From contig QLIY01000271.1 in the NCBI GenBank assembly GCA_003260075.1, positions 111,820 to 175,819 of the forward strand: DNA of 64,000 bases, given 5' to 3'. Positions 11,601 through 22,470 of this stretch are shown here, in pieces. Within the stretch, counting starts at the first letter, position 1; every line of letters starts with the position of its first letter. The position numbers were made by a program, and so were the translations under genes. The notes under the pieces are model-generated. The model was not told the origin of the DNA. It saw nothing but the letters and a program-made list of their open reading frames with translations, and did not search any database. The DNA comes from Phallusia mammillata. Taxonomy: Eukaryota; Chordata; Ascidiacea; Phlebobranchia; Ascidiidae.

Positions 11601-14131
11601 ACCATTTCCGACATAAGCTTTATAAATAGCATGAAAGTAATTACAGGGGCATCGAGTCTGGTTTTAAAAACTGTTGCGATTTGCACCAATCTTGTTGGGG
11701 GTGCATCGTATTGTATTACTTGTATGAATGTACTTTGTCCTATAGGGGGGGGGGGTTTATTTGTTTCAGCGCCCAAGTATAATGATAAGACAGGTAACAT
11801 ATGGGTAAATAAGCTTGAAACAAAAAGGGTGCAGAAGGAACCACAATTGGCTGTTTAAAAAGCTGATCCTATTTATTTGTTGCTGTTTTTTTGTTAACTT
11901 TTGTTTAAAATGTCAACACAAGAAGAAAAAGAAAAAAAGTAAGCACTCCGTAATAACTGTTTTTCCTGTAAATGCATCAAGTAAATAATGAATTAACATG
12001 AATCTGTGTGAAAATACGGCTGTACTAGGTTTGCGTTTCTTCGAGCAGTAATTGCACGCCTATCTGGTGAGGTAATTACTAATTAGTAAACAGTATTTGC
12101 GACGCATAAGTAATCAAGACCAAAACGCATTGTGTCCAAAAAACTAATTAAGGTTAAATAATTGCACCATTTCCGAGATAAACTTTATAAATAGCATGAA
12201 AGTAATTACAGGGGCATCGAGTCTGGTTTTGAAAACTGTTGCGATTTGCAACCATCTTTCTGGGGTGCATCGTATTGTATTACTTGTATGAATGTACTTT
12301 GTCCTATAGCGTTTATGTAACGAATAACACTGTGGCGTTTCAGGTTACTGTTCCATTTGACCTCCAATTTTCTCCAAGTGGAAGGCACATGTTGTAATAA
12401 GCTTTTATTGCTTTTATTTATTAAGGGGGGGGGGAGGATCAAATTATCATTTCCTGAGTTATTGAACGTAATGGAAATATGTGTATCGAAATTGATTGTG
12501 TTCACAGTCGTGATGTTAGTTTCTAAAAAATATCTATTGCATAAGGAGTTAAATGCCTTTACGGTAGAGGTTCTTTGCCTTTTTGTACCAATCTAAATAT
12601 TTTGCATAGACTTCTCAAAACTTACTTGACTGGAAATGTGAAGGCCATGGGTGTGAAGGTTGGTGCTGTTGGGAAGGCGTTGGTCGTTGACATCAAGTAA
12701 TTTGTGTGGCAACATAAGATTGTTTACCTGCGATAAAATGTTTTAAGATTTTGTTACTTGTCGTGTGTCAGTACAGTTAAACAGACCGTCGCTTTAGAGT
12801 TGGCTCCTTTTCAATTAAAGAGTTTGCATGTACAACAATGATTGTAGTCATGTTACAGCACATTGTTTACCTTTGTCGCAGAAAAATATCAAGGTTTTTG
12901 TATAGCCTGCTGTTGAAGGTTAAAATCTGGGAAAACGTGTTAATCGAAATAATGCTTTCATATAGGCTATTTTTACTCTCAAGATTTACTAGGGGGGGGG
13001 GTTTAAACAGGCCGGCGCTTTAGAGTTGGCTCATTTTCAATTGAAGAGTTTCCATGTACAACAATGATTGTAGTCATGTTACAACACATTGTTTACCTTT
13101 GTCGCAGAAAAATGTCAAGGTTTTTGTATAGCCTGCTGTTGAAGGTTAAAGGTTAAAGATTAAAAAAAGGAAAACGTTTTAATCGAAATAATGCTTTCAT
13201 ATATTTTTACTTTCAAGATTTACTAGGTTTGGGTGCCTTGAGTTGAGTTGAGTTGAGTGGATTTATTTCGCTTGGTGAAAGAAAACATAGCGACACAATA
13301 GCACTAAAAACAATCACCAAACCGGAAATAACTGCGCAACGTTGCAACGTTACAACGTTATTGAGCGCAAAAAAGTAAAGGGCACAATTGGGGGGGGGGG
13401 GAGCTGCGCAACGTTACAACGTTATTGAGCGCAAAAAAGTAAAGGGCACAATTGGTGAATGATACCAAAACGCGCTGCAGCTACACCGACTTAGTCAATT
13501 TCGAGCCATGTCTCGGCTAAAAAATAACCTTGCAATTATTATTCGTGCAAGTCGTACCAGATTTATGTTCACTTGATCTCCTTTTCTCATTCTCAACACT
13601 GGTCCTCCAAGTTGACCATTCCATGGGGGGGGGGGCTAAAACGCGCTGCAGCTACACCGACTTAGTCAATTTCGAGTAATGTCTCGACTATAAAAATAAC
13701 CTTACAATTATTATTCGTACAAGTCGTACCAGATTTATGTTCACTTGGTCTCCTTTTCTCATTCTCAACACTGGTCCTCCAAGTTGACCATTCCATGCTC
13801 GTCGTTTAGTTGTCAACCACTCAATGGTAATGTCAGCAATATCAACCGTCAATTCGTAATTTAGTACTCCGCTCACCGACACTTGTTCTGGCGGAGCAAC
13901 GAACGGATCCCCACCTGCAAGTAGACCGCAAGTGATATTTCAAACATTTAATCTAAATTCTAGATGTCTGTTGCTAATGTTAGTTAGTTAGTTAGTTTAC
14001 ACTTGGAAATGTTTATTTCGTAGAATACGTTTTTATCACTTACCAGTGAATGCACAGGGACTGGTATGGGAACATGTTTGACTCATTCCTTCAGTGACCA
14101 ACACAGCAACCACAAACACAACCAACATCAT
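5685..14131 (-). CDS. Secreted multicopper oxidase A (laccase/ferroxidase-like)
   Basis: Thirteen exons in transcription order: 14131-14044, 13914-13730, 12727-12626, 11060-10929, 10353-10151, 9828-9697, 9332-9122, 8640-8384, 8026-7930, 7734-7623, 7029-6881, 6433-6328, 5932-5685 (TAA). All phases agree; 673 aa. Residues 1-18 look like a signal peptide. The four copper-binding motifs are present: HTHG (116-119), HPH within WYHPHLHG (159-161), HPIHIH (459-464) and HCHLLNHEDSGM (571-582), with Met at Cys+10 as a type 1 axial ligand. A CDPFPFN motif follows, then a Thr-rich tail, perhaps O-glycosylated. Family knowledge: four-electron reduction of O2 to water coupled to oxidation of phenols, metals or other substrates. 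The substrate is unknown. The gene lies head-to-tail with its paralogue at 16198-22470. A partial allele copy of exon 2 sits at 13552-13624. Confidence 0.9.
5971..6199. repeat. Duplicated intron segment around a 10-G spacer
   Basis: 5971-6079 is repeated at 6091-6199 with two or three base changes. G6080-G6089 separates them. It lies in the last intron of multicopper oxidase A. Confidence 0.92.
11207..12307. repeat. Largest duplicated segment (about 540 bp) around a G spacer
   Basis: 11207-11744 is repeated at 11756-12307 with many substitutions and small indels. The spacer is G11745-G11755. It lies in the intron between exons 3 and 4 of multicopper oxidase A and holds no exon. The level of difference looks allelic. 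Confidence 0.92.
12425..12434. repeat. 10-G spacer without an obvious duplicate
   Basis: Ten G in the same oxidase A intron. Unlike most others in the window, I do not see the flanking sequence repeated nearby. Confidence 0.7.
12776..13219. repeat. Duplicated segment around a 10-G spacer
   Basis: About 12776-12991 is repeated at 13002-13219 with substitutions and small indels. The spacer is G12992-G13001. It lies in intron 2 of multicopper oxidase A. Confidence 0.9.
13241..13259. repeat. Short (TTGAG)n microsatellite
   Basis: About four tandem copies of a 5-bp unit in intron 2 of multicopper oxidase A. Confidence 0.8.
13329..13456. repeat. Duplicated segment around a G spacer
   Basis: 13329-13389 is repeated at 13402-13456. 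The spacer is G13390-G13401. The first copy carries an extra short CGTTGCAA-type unit. Confidence 0.9.
13468..13796. repeat. Duplicated segment covering part of oxidase A exon 2
   Basis: 13468-13624 is repeated at 13636-13796 around G13625-G13635. The first copy includes the 3' part of exon 2 (13552-13624). It differs from the working exon by GAC to GAT, a synonymous Asp change, while the adjacent intron part has several differences. The second copy belongs to the complete exon (13730-13914). Confidence 0.92.
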
Positions 14132-14172
14132 ATTTTAAGGTTACACTTGATCCCGTTCTTACAGATGCTTAG

Positions 14173-14178
14173 TATATA
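14173..14178 (-). promoter_or_regulatory. Possible TATA box of multicopper oxidase A
   Basis: TATATA on the minus strand about 42 bp upstream of the ATG, which would leave a very short 5' UTR. It is based on spacing and sequence only. Confidence 0.3.
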
Positions 14179-15340
14179 TGGACTAGTTTGTTCCGATAAC
14201 TGTACAAAAAATTCATTGCCGCTTTTCATATCATAACAAAAATGCAAAATGCCCCAGCTTAAAATTTAATAACCTGAAGTACAACAGTCACATCTTTAAC
14301 TAATAAAGACCAACACACTTTGCAAATGCCTTTAAAAATGAAACCGGTCTAGTAGCAACACTAGCACTATGGATGACTCAGTGTGCTATGCGCAGCCTCA
14401 CCTTTAGCACAGTGACACCAGCGTCTTCCCTGTAACTTAAGTATGCAAACAGATGTAGCGTTGCTACAGCAGGTTGCTGAAGTCTTTTGTTCGAGCTTCG
14501 TGGAGACAGTGACGAAGTAGCATTAACCATGCGATACCAAGCGAGCATAATCAGTCCTTTCATTTCTCAGCTTTTCGCCGGGCATGAATAGTCCACTCTG
14601 TCAACCATATCAATAACGTCGGCACGCCTTGCCAACGGTTTTTTTAGTATGTATAGGCCCCTCTCTGCCTCAACGAGTGACGACCAACCGATCGCAATTT
14701 GTTACAATGTCGGCTAAAAAAGCTGAAGGCGCCTTTGCATCAAAAAACGCCTGATGCGCTCAACTGAACAACATGAAACTAAAAAAAAAACACTAAAAAC
14801 CTTCCCGTACGGTGGAGTTAACACAAAATATCATGCACATAAAAATGCAACAAAAGTGAGTTGATGAAGTGCACAGATAAGCAGATGCATTCCGTATTCA
14901 ATCTCTTCGTTAGTATTCTTTACAATGGTTAACTAACCAAACCATTACACAGTTGCCTTTTACATGTAATTTTTGACTTTTGTTGCTAAAAATTTAAGGT
15001 ATACAGCATTAGATTGGTGATGGAATTAGCATTTTCCGAAATGTTGAACAATAAAGCATGTTGCTTCTTGGGGAAGCTATGTTTCTCACTTAACATCATT
15101 AAACATTTAGTGCAGATGCAAACGACTAACGATTTTGTCGAAAACTTGTCATGGAAATTTGATTTCAATTTTGCCTACTTTTATTGTAACCAGCACGTTA
15201 GTGCCACGAACTATACGATAATATTGAGACGTACTGAGCAATATATTATTGTGTTTTATAAACAGCTTTAGCAACAGTCATAAACAGTTGTAGATCATGA
15301 GACATTTTTTGTAACCTAATAACCCAAACGCTAAATCACC

Positions 15341-15378
15341 GTTGCTATACTGAGTCACTGTTGCTGTGCTGAGTCACT
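15341..15378. repeat. Two 19-bp tandem repeats each with TGAGTCA
   Basis: Units 15341-15359 and 15360-15378 differ at two positions. Each contains TGAGTCA (15351-15357 and 15370-15376), the AP-1/bZIP consensus. They lie about 1.2 kb upstream of the oxidase A start. Confidence 0.7.
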
Positions 15379-16197
15379 GTTGTTACAATCACCTTGTCCT
15401 AAAATAACCGATACCCACCGCAAAGAAGAAAAAAGTGTTGTGTAACAGCGCAATGTGATACCCATGCCCACGAGATGGCGTTTTTAGGTGTTTTAATGTA
15501 ATATATACAGAATCATCAGTTAAATAATGGAAAATCTATACAGTGAAGCTAAATGATAAGGTACATATGTAGTACGACAATATTGGTGCTATAATTTCTT
15601 GAACGAACGTGTCTACAAAAATTTAAGCGAGAACTTTAAATTTAAACAGTGCTTTAAAAATGTTGAACTGTGGCGAAATAGAACGTCGATCTTGGTGTTT
15701 GTTCTGTCCTTGATAGGAAATCAACCTTCAGGCGAATATACGTGCAATAAAGGCTGTTACTATGGCAACCATGAAACTCCATCTGAAACGTAATAACAAC
15801 ACATGACTTGTCAGGAAAAAGAACAACAATATACGTGAATCGTTTTTTTGCAATTGCTATAAGCTACACAGGACTTTGGCTACATTATTATTATAAATTT
15901 AAAATGACTGCCATAACACAATGTCAGAATGGTTTATACAGTTTCAAACGGTTGGAAACAGCGTTAAATTGGTTGCACTGCCGTATTGACTAAATTTAAT
16001 TTCTTGCATTTTAGTGACTAAATTCAGTCAATATCTGATGTTTCACAGAAGGTTATACGGTATTGTGAATGACCTAGCTTACCTGATGTCGATATTATAT
16101 TTTCTGTTAGCTATAACAATAGTCTGCTGTTACTATGCTTCCATTACTATAAACTCCTTACAACGTGCTTAGGATTTGCTTTCCGTTGTTTGTTCAC

Positions 16198-19100
16198 TTA
16201 CTTGTTCGCTGAAGCCTTTTCGACCCCACCAGTTGTGGTAGTTTGGCCTCCTTGGTTTGGGCCTGCGGTAGCGCCAACATTTGTAGCTTGAGACCCTGAA
16301 CCGCCTTTGCTTCCAACTGTATTTTGATTGCCGGGACTATGAGTTGTGCTTGTGGGGTTTGAAGCAGGTTGACTCGGCGCAATAGGACCACTACCACCAG
16401 CACCAACTGGAGGTGGGTTAGTCTGTCCACCGACTGGAGGTGGGCTAGTTTGTCCAGGAGGACAATTGGTCACCACTTGGTTAAACGGGTAAGGGTCACA
16501 TAGTTTGCATTGCGAAGGGTAGCCGTTTCCTGATTTGACGTGAGTCATGGCAGTGCTGCTTACTGCAAACAAAAAACTATTGTTTATCTTGCTGTTCATT
16601 TAACAGAGCACGTATACAAAGTTCTTTGGACCCAATATGCCAATTATTAAAATGTTATTGACACATAAAAATATATTATTAAAAAAATACAATATCTTTA
16701 ATATTTACTGCGCGACACAAACTCAATTGATAAAATTAACAAAGTGAAAAGCATTTGGATTTTCTAAACGTACGTTTATCGACGATGTCGAACGTGTACA
16801 TCATGCCTTTATCTTCGTGCTTAAGAATATGACAGTGAACAACTCCCTTTCCTGTGTACTTATGTGCCATAAAACGAATCTGCAAACCAATGAAAATGAA
16901 CAAAATGACGTTTATGTTGCAAACCGTGCATTCGCGTTTTGGAATTGAATGTTTTAAAAATTATAAAATTGTACAAACAAATATGTTAGATTATAAAACG
17001 TTATTGGGTTTTATGGCGACAATACACGCATCTCTAAAAATTAAACTATTTGTCGCCTTTAGGAGTATATAGCCTGATTCTTACTTAGCTTTGTCTTATT
17101 GTCATATTCATATTTTGTCACCCTTTAATATGGTTAACAGTAAATTTATCTGTTGTATTTCTAAACATATGTTACTTTGTTTTGTTTTTTTACAATAAAG
17201 AAGAGAAATATATATTTACGGTTATGTTGGACATTGGTGGAACGTGGATTGTATCACGAAACACCCCAGGTCGTGAATAAGCCGTTGTCCCCGGAAGAGT
17301 TTCATTGAGCCATCGATTTTCATGGCCGAGCATGCTTAGAGGCGGGTTGGGTACGGACGCAACGTTATCACTCGCTGTGGCAATAGGAGATTTATTTGGT
17401 TAAAGTAAATTTGTTAAACATTTCAGTGCTTACATAGATATCCTGGTGGTTGGTAGTGACAACGGGATCCGTCTTGAGCGTAGAGAGTCAGTTTATTGTT
17501 TCTATGCTTCGCAAATGGTCCAGTGTATTTGTTATAGGATATGACCTTGATGTTGAGAAATATAGCATCAAATACGCGTTGTTATTTGTTCACGTCGATT
17601 GGTATTTCAAAAATTAAGTGTTGGGTTTGGAGTAGGGCAGTGTGCTTTCCAACGTTTTTTCATTGCACAAGCTAAAGTCCGACAAACTTTGGACCATTAT
17701 TAAAGGGTACAAATTAGTTCTGAGACTTTGTTATCTTTTACTGAACTAAAACATTTGCAACAGATCAGATCTAACGAAAAACTAAACTTAACGAAATTGG
17801 ACTTGTACTTGTCCTGGAAAAACAGCAAGTTCAAGTCCAATGCCCTCTTCGGGAGTGGTAAAAAATATGCAATTTGTACAGCTATCGTTGATCTTTTTAC
17901 CTGGAAATGATTAATGTGGATGTGAATGGGATGGTACGATTCATCGTTTGTATTGGTGATATACCATTCTTGGACTGTGTTAACTTCGCACGTAAACCTG
18001 CATAGAAAAAGAGACTTTTGTGTAAAGCGAGCCAAATTCACTTGAGTTGTGTAGGTATAGTCTTCGCACACAAGGTGAATATAGGAATAAATTATGTTTA
18101 TCACCGCATTTTTTTACATCGCAATGACCCTTTTACTCACCTGGGATGACCTTGACCCAGGAATTTCTGTCGGTTTAACGTGCTTTTCGGGTCCACTTCA
18201 ATCACATGTCTGCCATGAACTTGGTCTTGAGTCAAACTTCTGAAATCACCGACGAATGAAGGTCGTTTTGGAAGGTTTGTCATTAAGGTGGTGCTTGTCG
18301 CAAGACCAGTAACATTTAAAAGAAATAATGTATCGTTGAAGCGTTCGGCGTTTCCTAAGGAGTCCACCGACGCTAGAGGATCGTTCAAGGATCGCACCTA
18401 AAAGACACGATTTTCTTTTAACATAAGAAATAAGGTTTCACGGGGGAGTTACTGAAACGGATATAACAGATTGAAGCTTTAGATGGCATCTTTTCATTGG
18501 GAAATAAACGGACACATGTTTAAACATACCATAATACGTTTTTTTAAGTTCACTTCTAGGCTTGCTCACTTAAGAACTTACTCAAGCGTTTACCGTACAG
18601 AACTACTTCTCTAAAGCCTATTATTAAAGCCAACATTTATTTTCTTAAACAGCCTTTGCCGGTTGAAGTATGGTTGTTAATAGAGTTTTTTTTTCAAAAA
18701 ACCCACCTCGTATATTCCAGCCTTGTCACAAACCACCAACCAGTCTATTCTCGTTGCCGGGACCATGTAGGATTTTTTGTTTTTCGGTGAAACAGCCATA
18801 TCCAAATAAACACCGTCTACAGCAATTTCAAGAAACTGACAGCCACCATTCAAAGGTGCGGCATTTGGTCCTGTAATGGTCATTTCTAGAACAGCGTTTG
18901 CACCAGCGTTAACCATTCTACGAAAAAAAATTGGAAATAAATTTAGCCTTTGTAAAGTATTTAGAGCCTATAGGCTGCTTTATACAAGTGGCTTCCAAAC
19001 TGGAGATCGTTTACCACCTAGGTACCTAATGGTCACGCGGTCTGAGAATGCAGATAACAGTTAAAAAGTTTTAAAAACTGCAAAGTGTACATTTATTTTT

Positions 19101-22100
19101 CTCAAAATTCTAGGATTTGAAAATTTGGTTGGGCTCGGCAGACCTAATAGGTTTATGAAATTGATGTTTCATCCTTACGAAATAATTGGAAATCTCGACT
19201 TAGTGTGCTTTATTATTTGTAAAAAAACACTTGCTTCTGTTTAACATAGGTTACCTGAATCGTTTTTGTTGGCCTGTAGTCATATCATAGGTAGGCCACA
19301 ATTTTCCGTTTACTGTGAAGTAATATGGACCGGTACTTTTCGATGAGAGCCAATCCGACAGTTTTCTACCAGTACTTGTAACAATAAACCTTTCTGTCCT
19401 GTTATTAAAAAAATAATAATGGAGTAAAATTTATAAGCTTTATTTATGAGCATAAAGATGAAAACACAAAAATCAAAATATCCGAACCGACATGGTCCGG
19501 ATTTAACACTACAAATCAAAGTGAAAAAACACGAGAAAAACAAAATGTATGTTTGTTGCAAATGCAAATACAAGCAAGCAACTTCGTTTTGTCAGTTTTA
19601 GTTTGTTAAAAAGGTCATAAAACATATTATTGCGTTATGCGAGTCTATTAGGTAGATTGTAATTAACTTTTCTGCCAATTAAATACAAAAATGGTAATGA
19701 TCACTCCTCCCTCTGGAATTTAAATTTAAAAAGTATGTGCAATGTTGGATTTCCACAATGTACAGTATGTTATATTTCTAAGTTTGTTATATATACAATG
19801 CTTTATAGGGCATTTGTTGGAATTCACAACATCTTTTAGATTGTATTGTTTTTGTTTCTGGCCTTGTTTTAGTTTTTTGACCATTACCAGCATCAGAAAG
19901 CTGTAATGTTTTAAAGGGGCTGTGTCCAGTGGAAGGATACAAATTTTTTGCCTGCTGGTTTTATCAAAATCATATTTTTCTGCCGGTTCTGTTATAAAAA
20001 TACCATTAACAGTAACCAGTAATGCTAACCGGTGCGCTGATAAAATTTCATGAGATGTTTATAACCGGTGCGAACTGGCTGAATCCCACCACATTATGCA
20101 ACATCAGAGTTTTTACTTAAATAACACAGCCTACCTGAAGTAAGGATCATCTTTGATTTCTTTCTGCAGCTTCACAAATCCTTTACCATCTGGACTCCAG
20201 TACATCAAACTTGGTTGAAACAAAAGCTGGACATCATGCTGACAGTTATTTGGACAAGATATGTCTTGTATATGCTGTGGAGTGCTTGCATTGACTGGGT
20301 CTTCAACTATAATCATTCCTGCCATACCACTTTGCACCTGTAGGACAAGGCCGAGGTAACTTGCAGTTGGCCTTACAAATTTTGTCTTAAAACAAGACTG
20401 CTTTTTTGACACGGTCTCAACAATCATGTACTATGTGATTAATTTTGTTGCTAATTGTTGAAAGGAATAAACATATAGTAAATGTTAAAAAAACAGCAAT
20501 GAAAAATTCGCTGCATATCGTATGCCCCTTGTCTCCCTTGTCTCTGTACATGTAAGTTGTCAAGGCTTTGAATTTGAAAGCTTATAATATATTAGCCAAA
20601 AGCTGTTATACTTTGAATTGATGTTGTATAAATTTGTAATCCACACTTTTATTACTTTTAAAATATTCCATTATAAACTTAGCAATATGACAGGCGTTTT
20701 AAATGTCAAACAACCTCTATTAATTGTGTAAAAGCTCTTTGATCGATGTCTGATGTATTTGTAGCGACACCATGTGGTCAATATATTTGTTACTATAAAC
20801 CACTACAGGGCGCCATTTCACTGATTATCATTTTTTGTTTGCCACTGTACAGAAAAGCTTTCTTTTGGCACCTACTTCAGGAAGATATTGTTGTGACTTA
20901 CCTGAAGAAATGTTGACCCGTGAAGATGAGGATGATACCAATAAGTGCCTGGCGGGTTTTGTGGATCAATTTCAAAGGTGTAAGTATAATTATGTCCGGG
21001 CTCCACTACTGTAAAAACGTTGTCTCCAGGTGCCTGCGCATAGTAAATGCAACATCATGAGGTGTAGACCTAATTACAACATCAATCAGAGTTCTTGCAT
21101 AAAATTTTGGAAATATGCTATCTGATACAAAACGACAACACTTGGCACGTTTCAAAAGGAAAATTAAAGGTAATTGGGTAAGTAAAAAAAGGTTTGTAAG
21201 GTTTGATTTGAGTTGAGTTTGTGTTAAAATTGAACTCTGTAGTCTAGTTGTCAAAGAGTCTCCACCCAAACCCTGAGACAAAGACTGAAGCCCAGCAGAA
21301 TAAAAACGAATGATCGAGGTCGTCTGATTTCTTGATGAACAGGATGATTTGTTGCTACTTTTTGCTTACATTACTGCTAATGTGAAGTCCATGGGTGTGA
21401 ATATTCGTGCCGTTGGGATGACGTTGTTCGTTCATTTTTCCGACCGGTTGAATAGGTCCCAATGTGTTTGTCTGTAAAAAACATATATAAAGATCATAGG
21501 CTATACAAGCCTCCAATTACCTCCAGCCACACTTCCACTTTGCCTAATGTAAACACACTTTACATTCACATTCACAAGCGGGATTGTGAAGCATGCAAAA
21601 CTTATTCTTAAGATAAATGCAAAACTGTCAACGATTATTGAGGCAGTAACACACGACAATGCCATTCTTTATGTTTGTTTGCTGAAACTTTTATTCTTGA
21701 CCAAAGTGAACCGACGGTAAGTAGCGTGTAAGTATAGGCTAAATTTGCCACTTAGTAGGCTATATATTTTTTAATGTACACGCCCATATTGGACATACCA
21801 GACCAACTGTGACGACATCGCCTTGTTTAATGCGCCACGTCGGCGCGGGAAAATGACCATTGTAAGTCCGCCTCCAAAATTGAAACCACTCGAATCTCAT
21901 CTCCGTGACTTGCACTGTCAGGTTTAGGGACAGCTTTCCGCCGGCTGATACATGTTCTTGTATCATTGGGAGCTTTGAATCTCTACCTGCAAAAGCAAAA
22001 TATGTTGATTTGCCAACCCACAATTGTTTGGTTGTATCTCTCGACCTTTACAGCTTTTCTGTGGTATTAGCTAAGTTTTCCAACCCATACTCAAACGTTT

Positions 22101-22470
22101 TGCGTTTTCTCAAAATAGGAGGAAACAGCATTTGTTTTCATACCTTTTCTCGGAACCCGGTGCTACTGTATATGTAGCCTACGGTCAAATATTGACGTAT
22201 TGATTTATGCGCTTTCCCCTAAAAGGCGCAACATCATCAACGAACAGTATCGGATTTAATAAAATCCACATGTTATGAAAATTTCACAAAAACTGCAAGC
22301 ACGTAAAATTGGTCACTCGTTTCAACGTGGAGTTAGGCCAAATTGGTTTTAAAAAGAGATTTCGTTTACTCACCTTGAAATGCGCACGGGTTTGTGTTTG
22401 AACATTGTGCAGCCCCATGTCCAATTAATACAACACACAAAATTCCACCGAAAATCCCGCTCCAAATCAT
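16198..22470 (-). CDS. Secreted multicopper oxidase B (laccase/ferroxidase-like)
   Basis: Thirteen exons: 22470-22374, 21986-21799, 21471-21370, 21033-20902, 20337-20135, 19398-19255, 18917-18707, 18397-18141, 17997-17901, 17545-17434, 17374-17220, 16879-16774, 16562-16198 (TAA). Phases all agree; 722 aa. Residues 1-21 form a likely signal peptide. Copper motifs: HTHG (120-123), HPH (163-165), HPIHIH (467-472) and HCHILKHEDKGM (581-592) with axial Met592. The CDPYPFN motif near the C-terminus is shared with oxidase A, followed by a longer Pro/Gly/Thr/Ser-rich tail with PPPVG repeats. Seven exons (102, 132, 203, 211, 257, 97, 112 nt) and the 106-nt exon 12 match oxidase A in length, so the pair arose by tandem duplication. 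The stop overlaps a perfect GTAAGT donor (CAA|GTAAGT), so an isoform with another C-terminus is possible, though no downstream exon was found. Confidence 0.9.

Larger units (their letters stand above)
14132..16197. other. Intergenic region between the two oxidase genes
   Basis: This holds the promoter of oxidase A near 14132-14200 and the 3' flank of oxidase B near 16000-16197. No ORF here has exon-like borders or recognisable protein. A 19-bp tandem repeat with two AP-1-like sites lies at 15341-15378. Confidence 0.5.
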
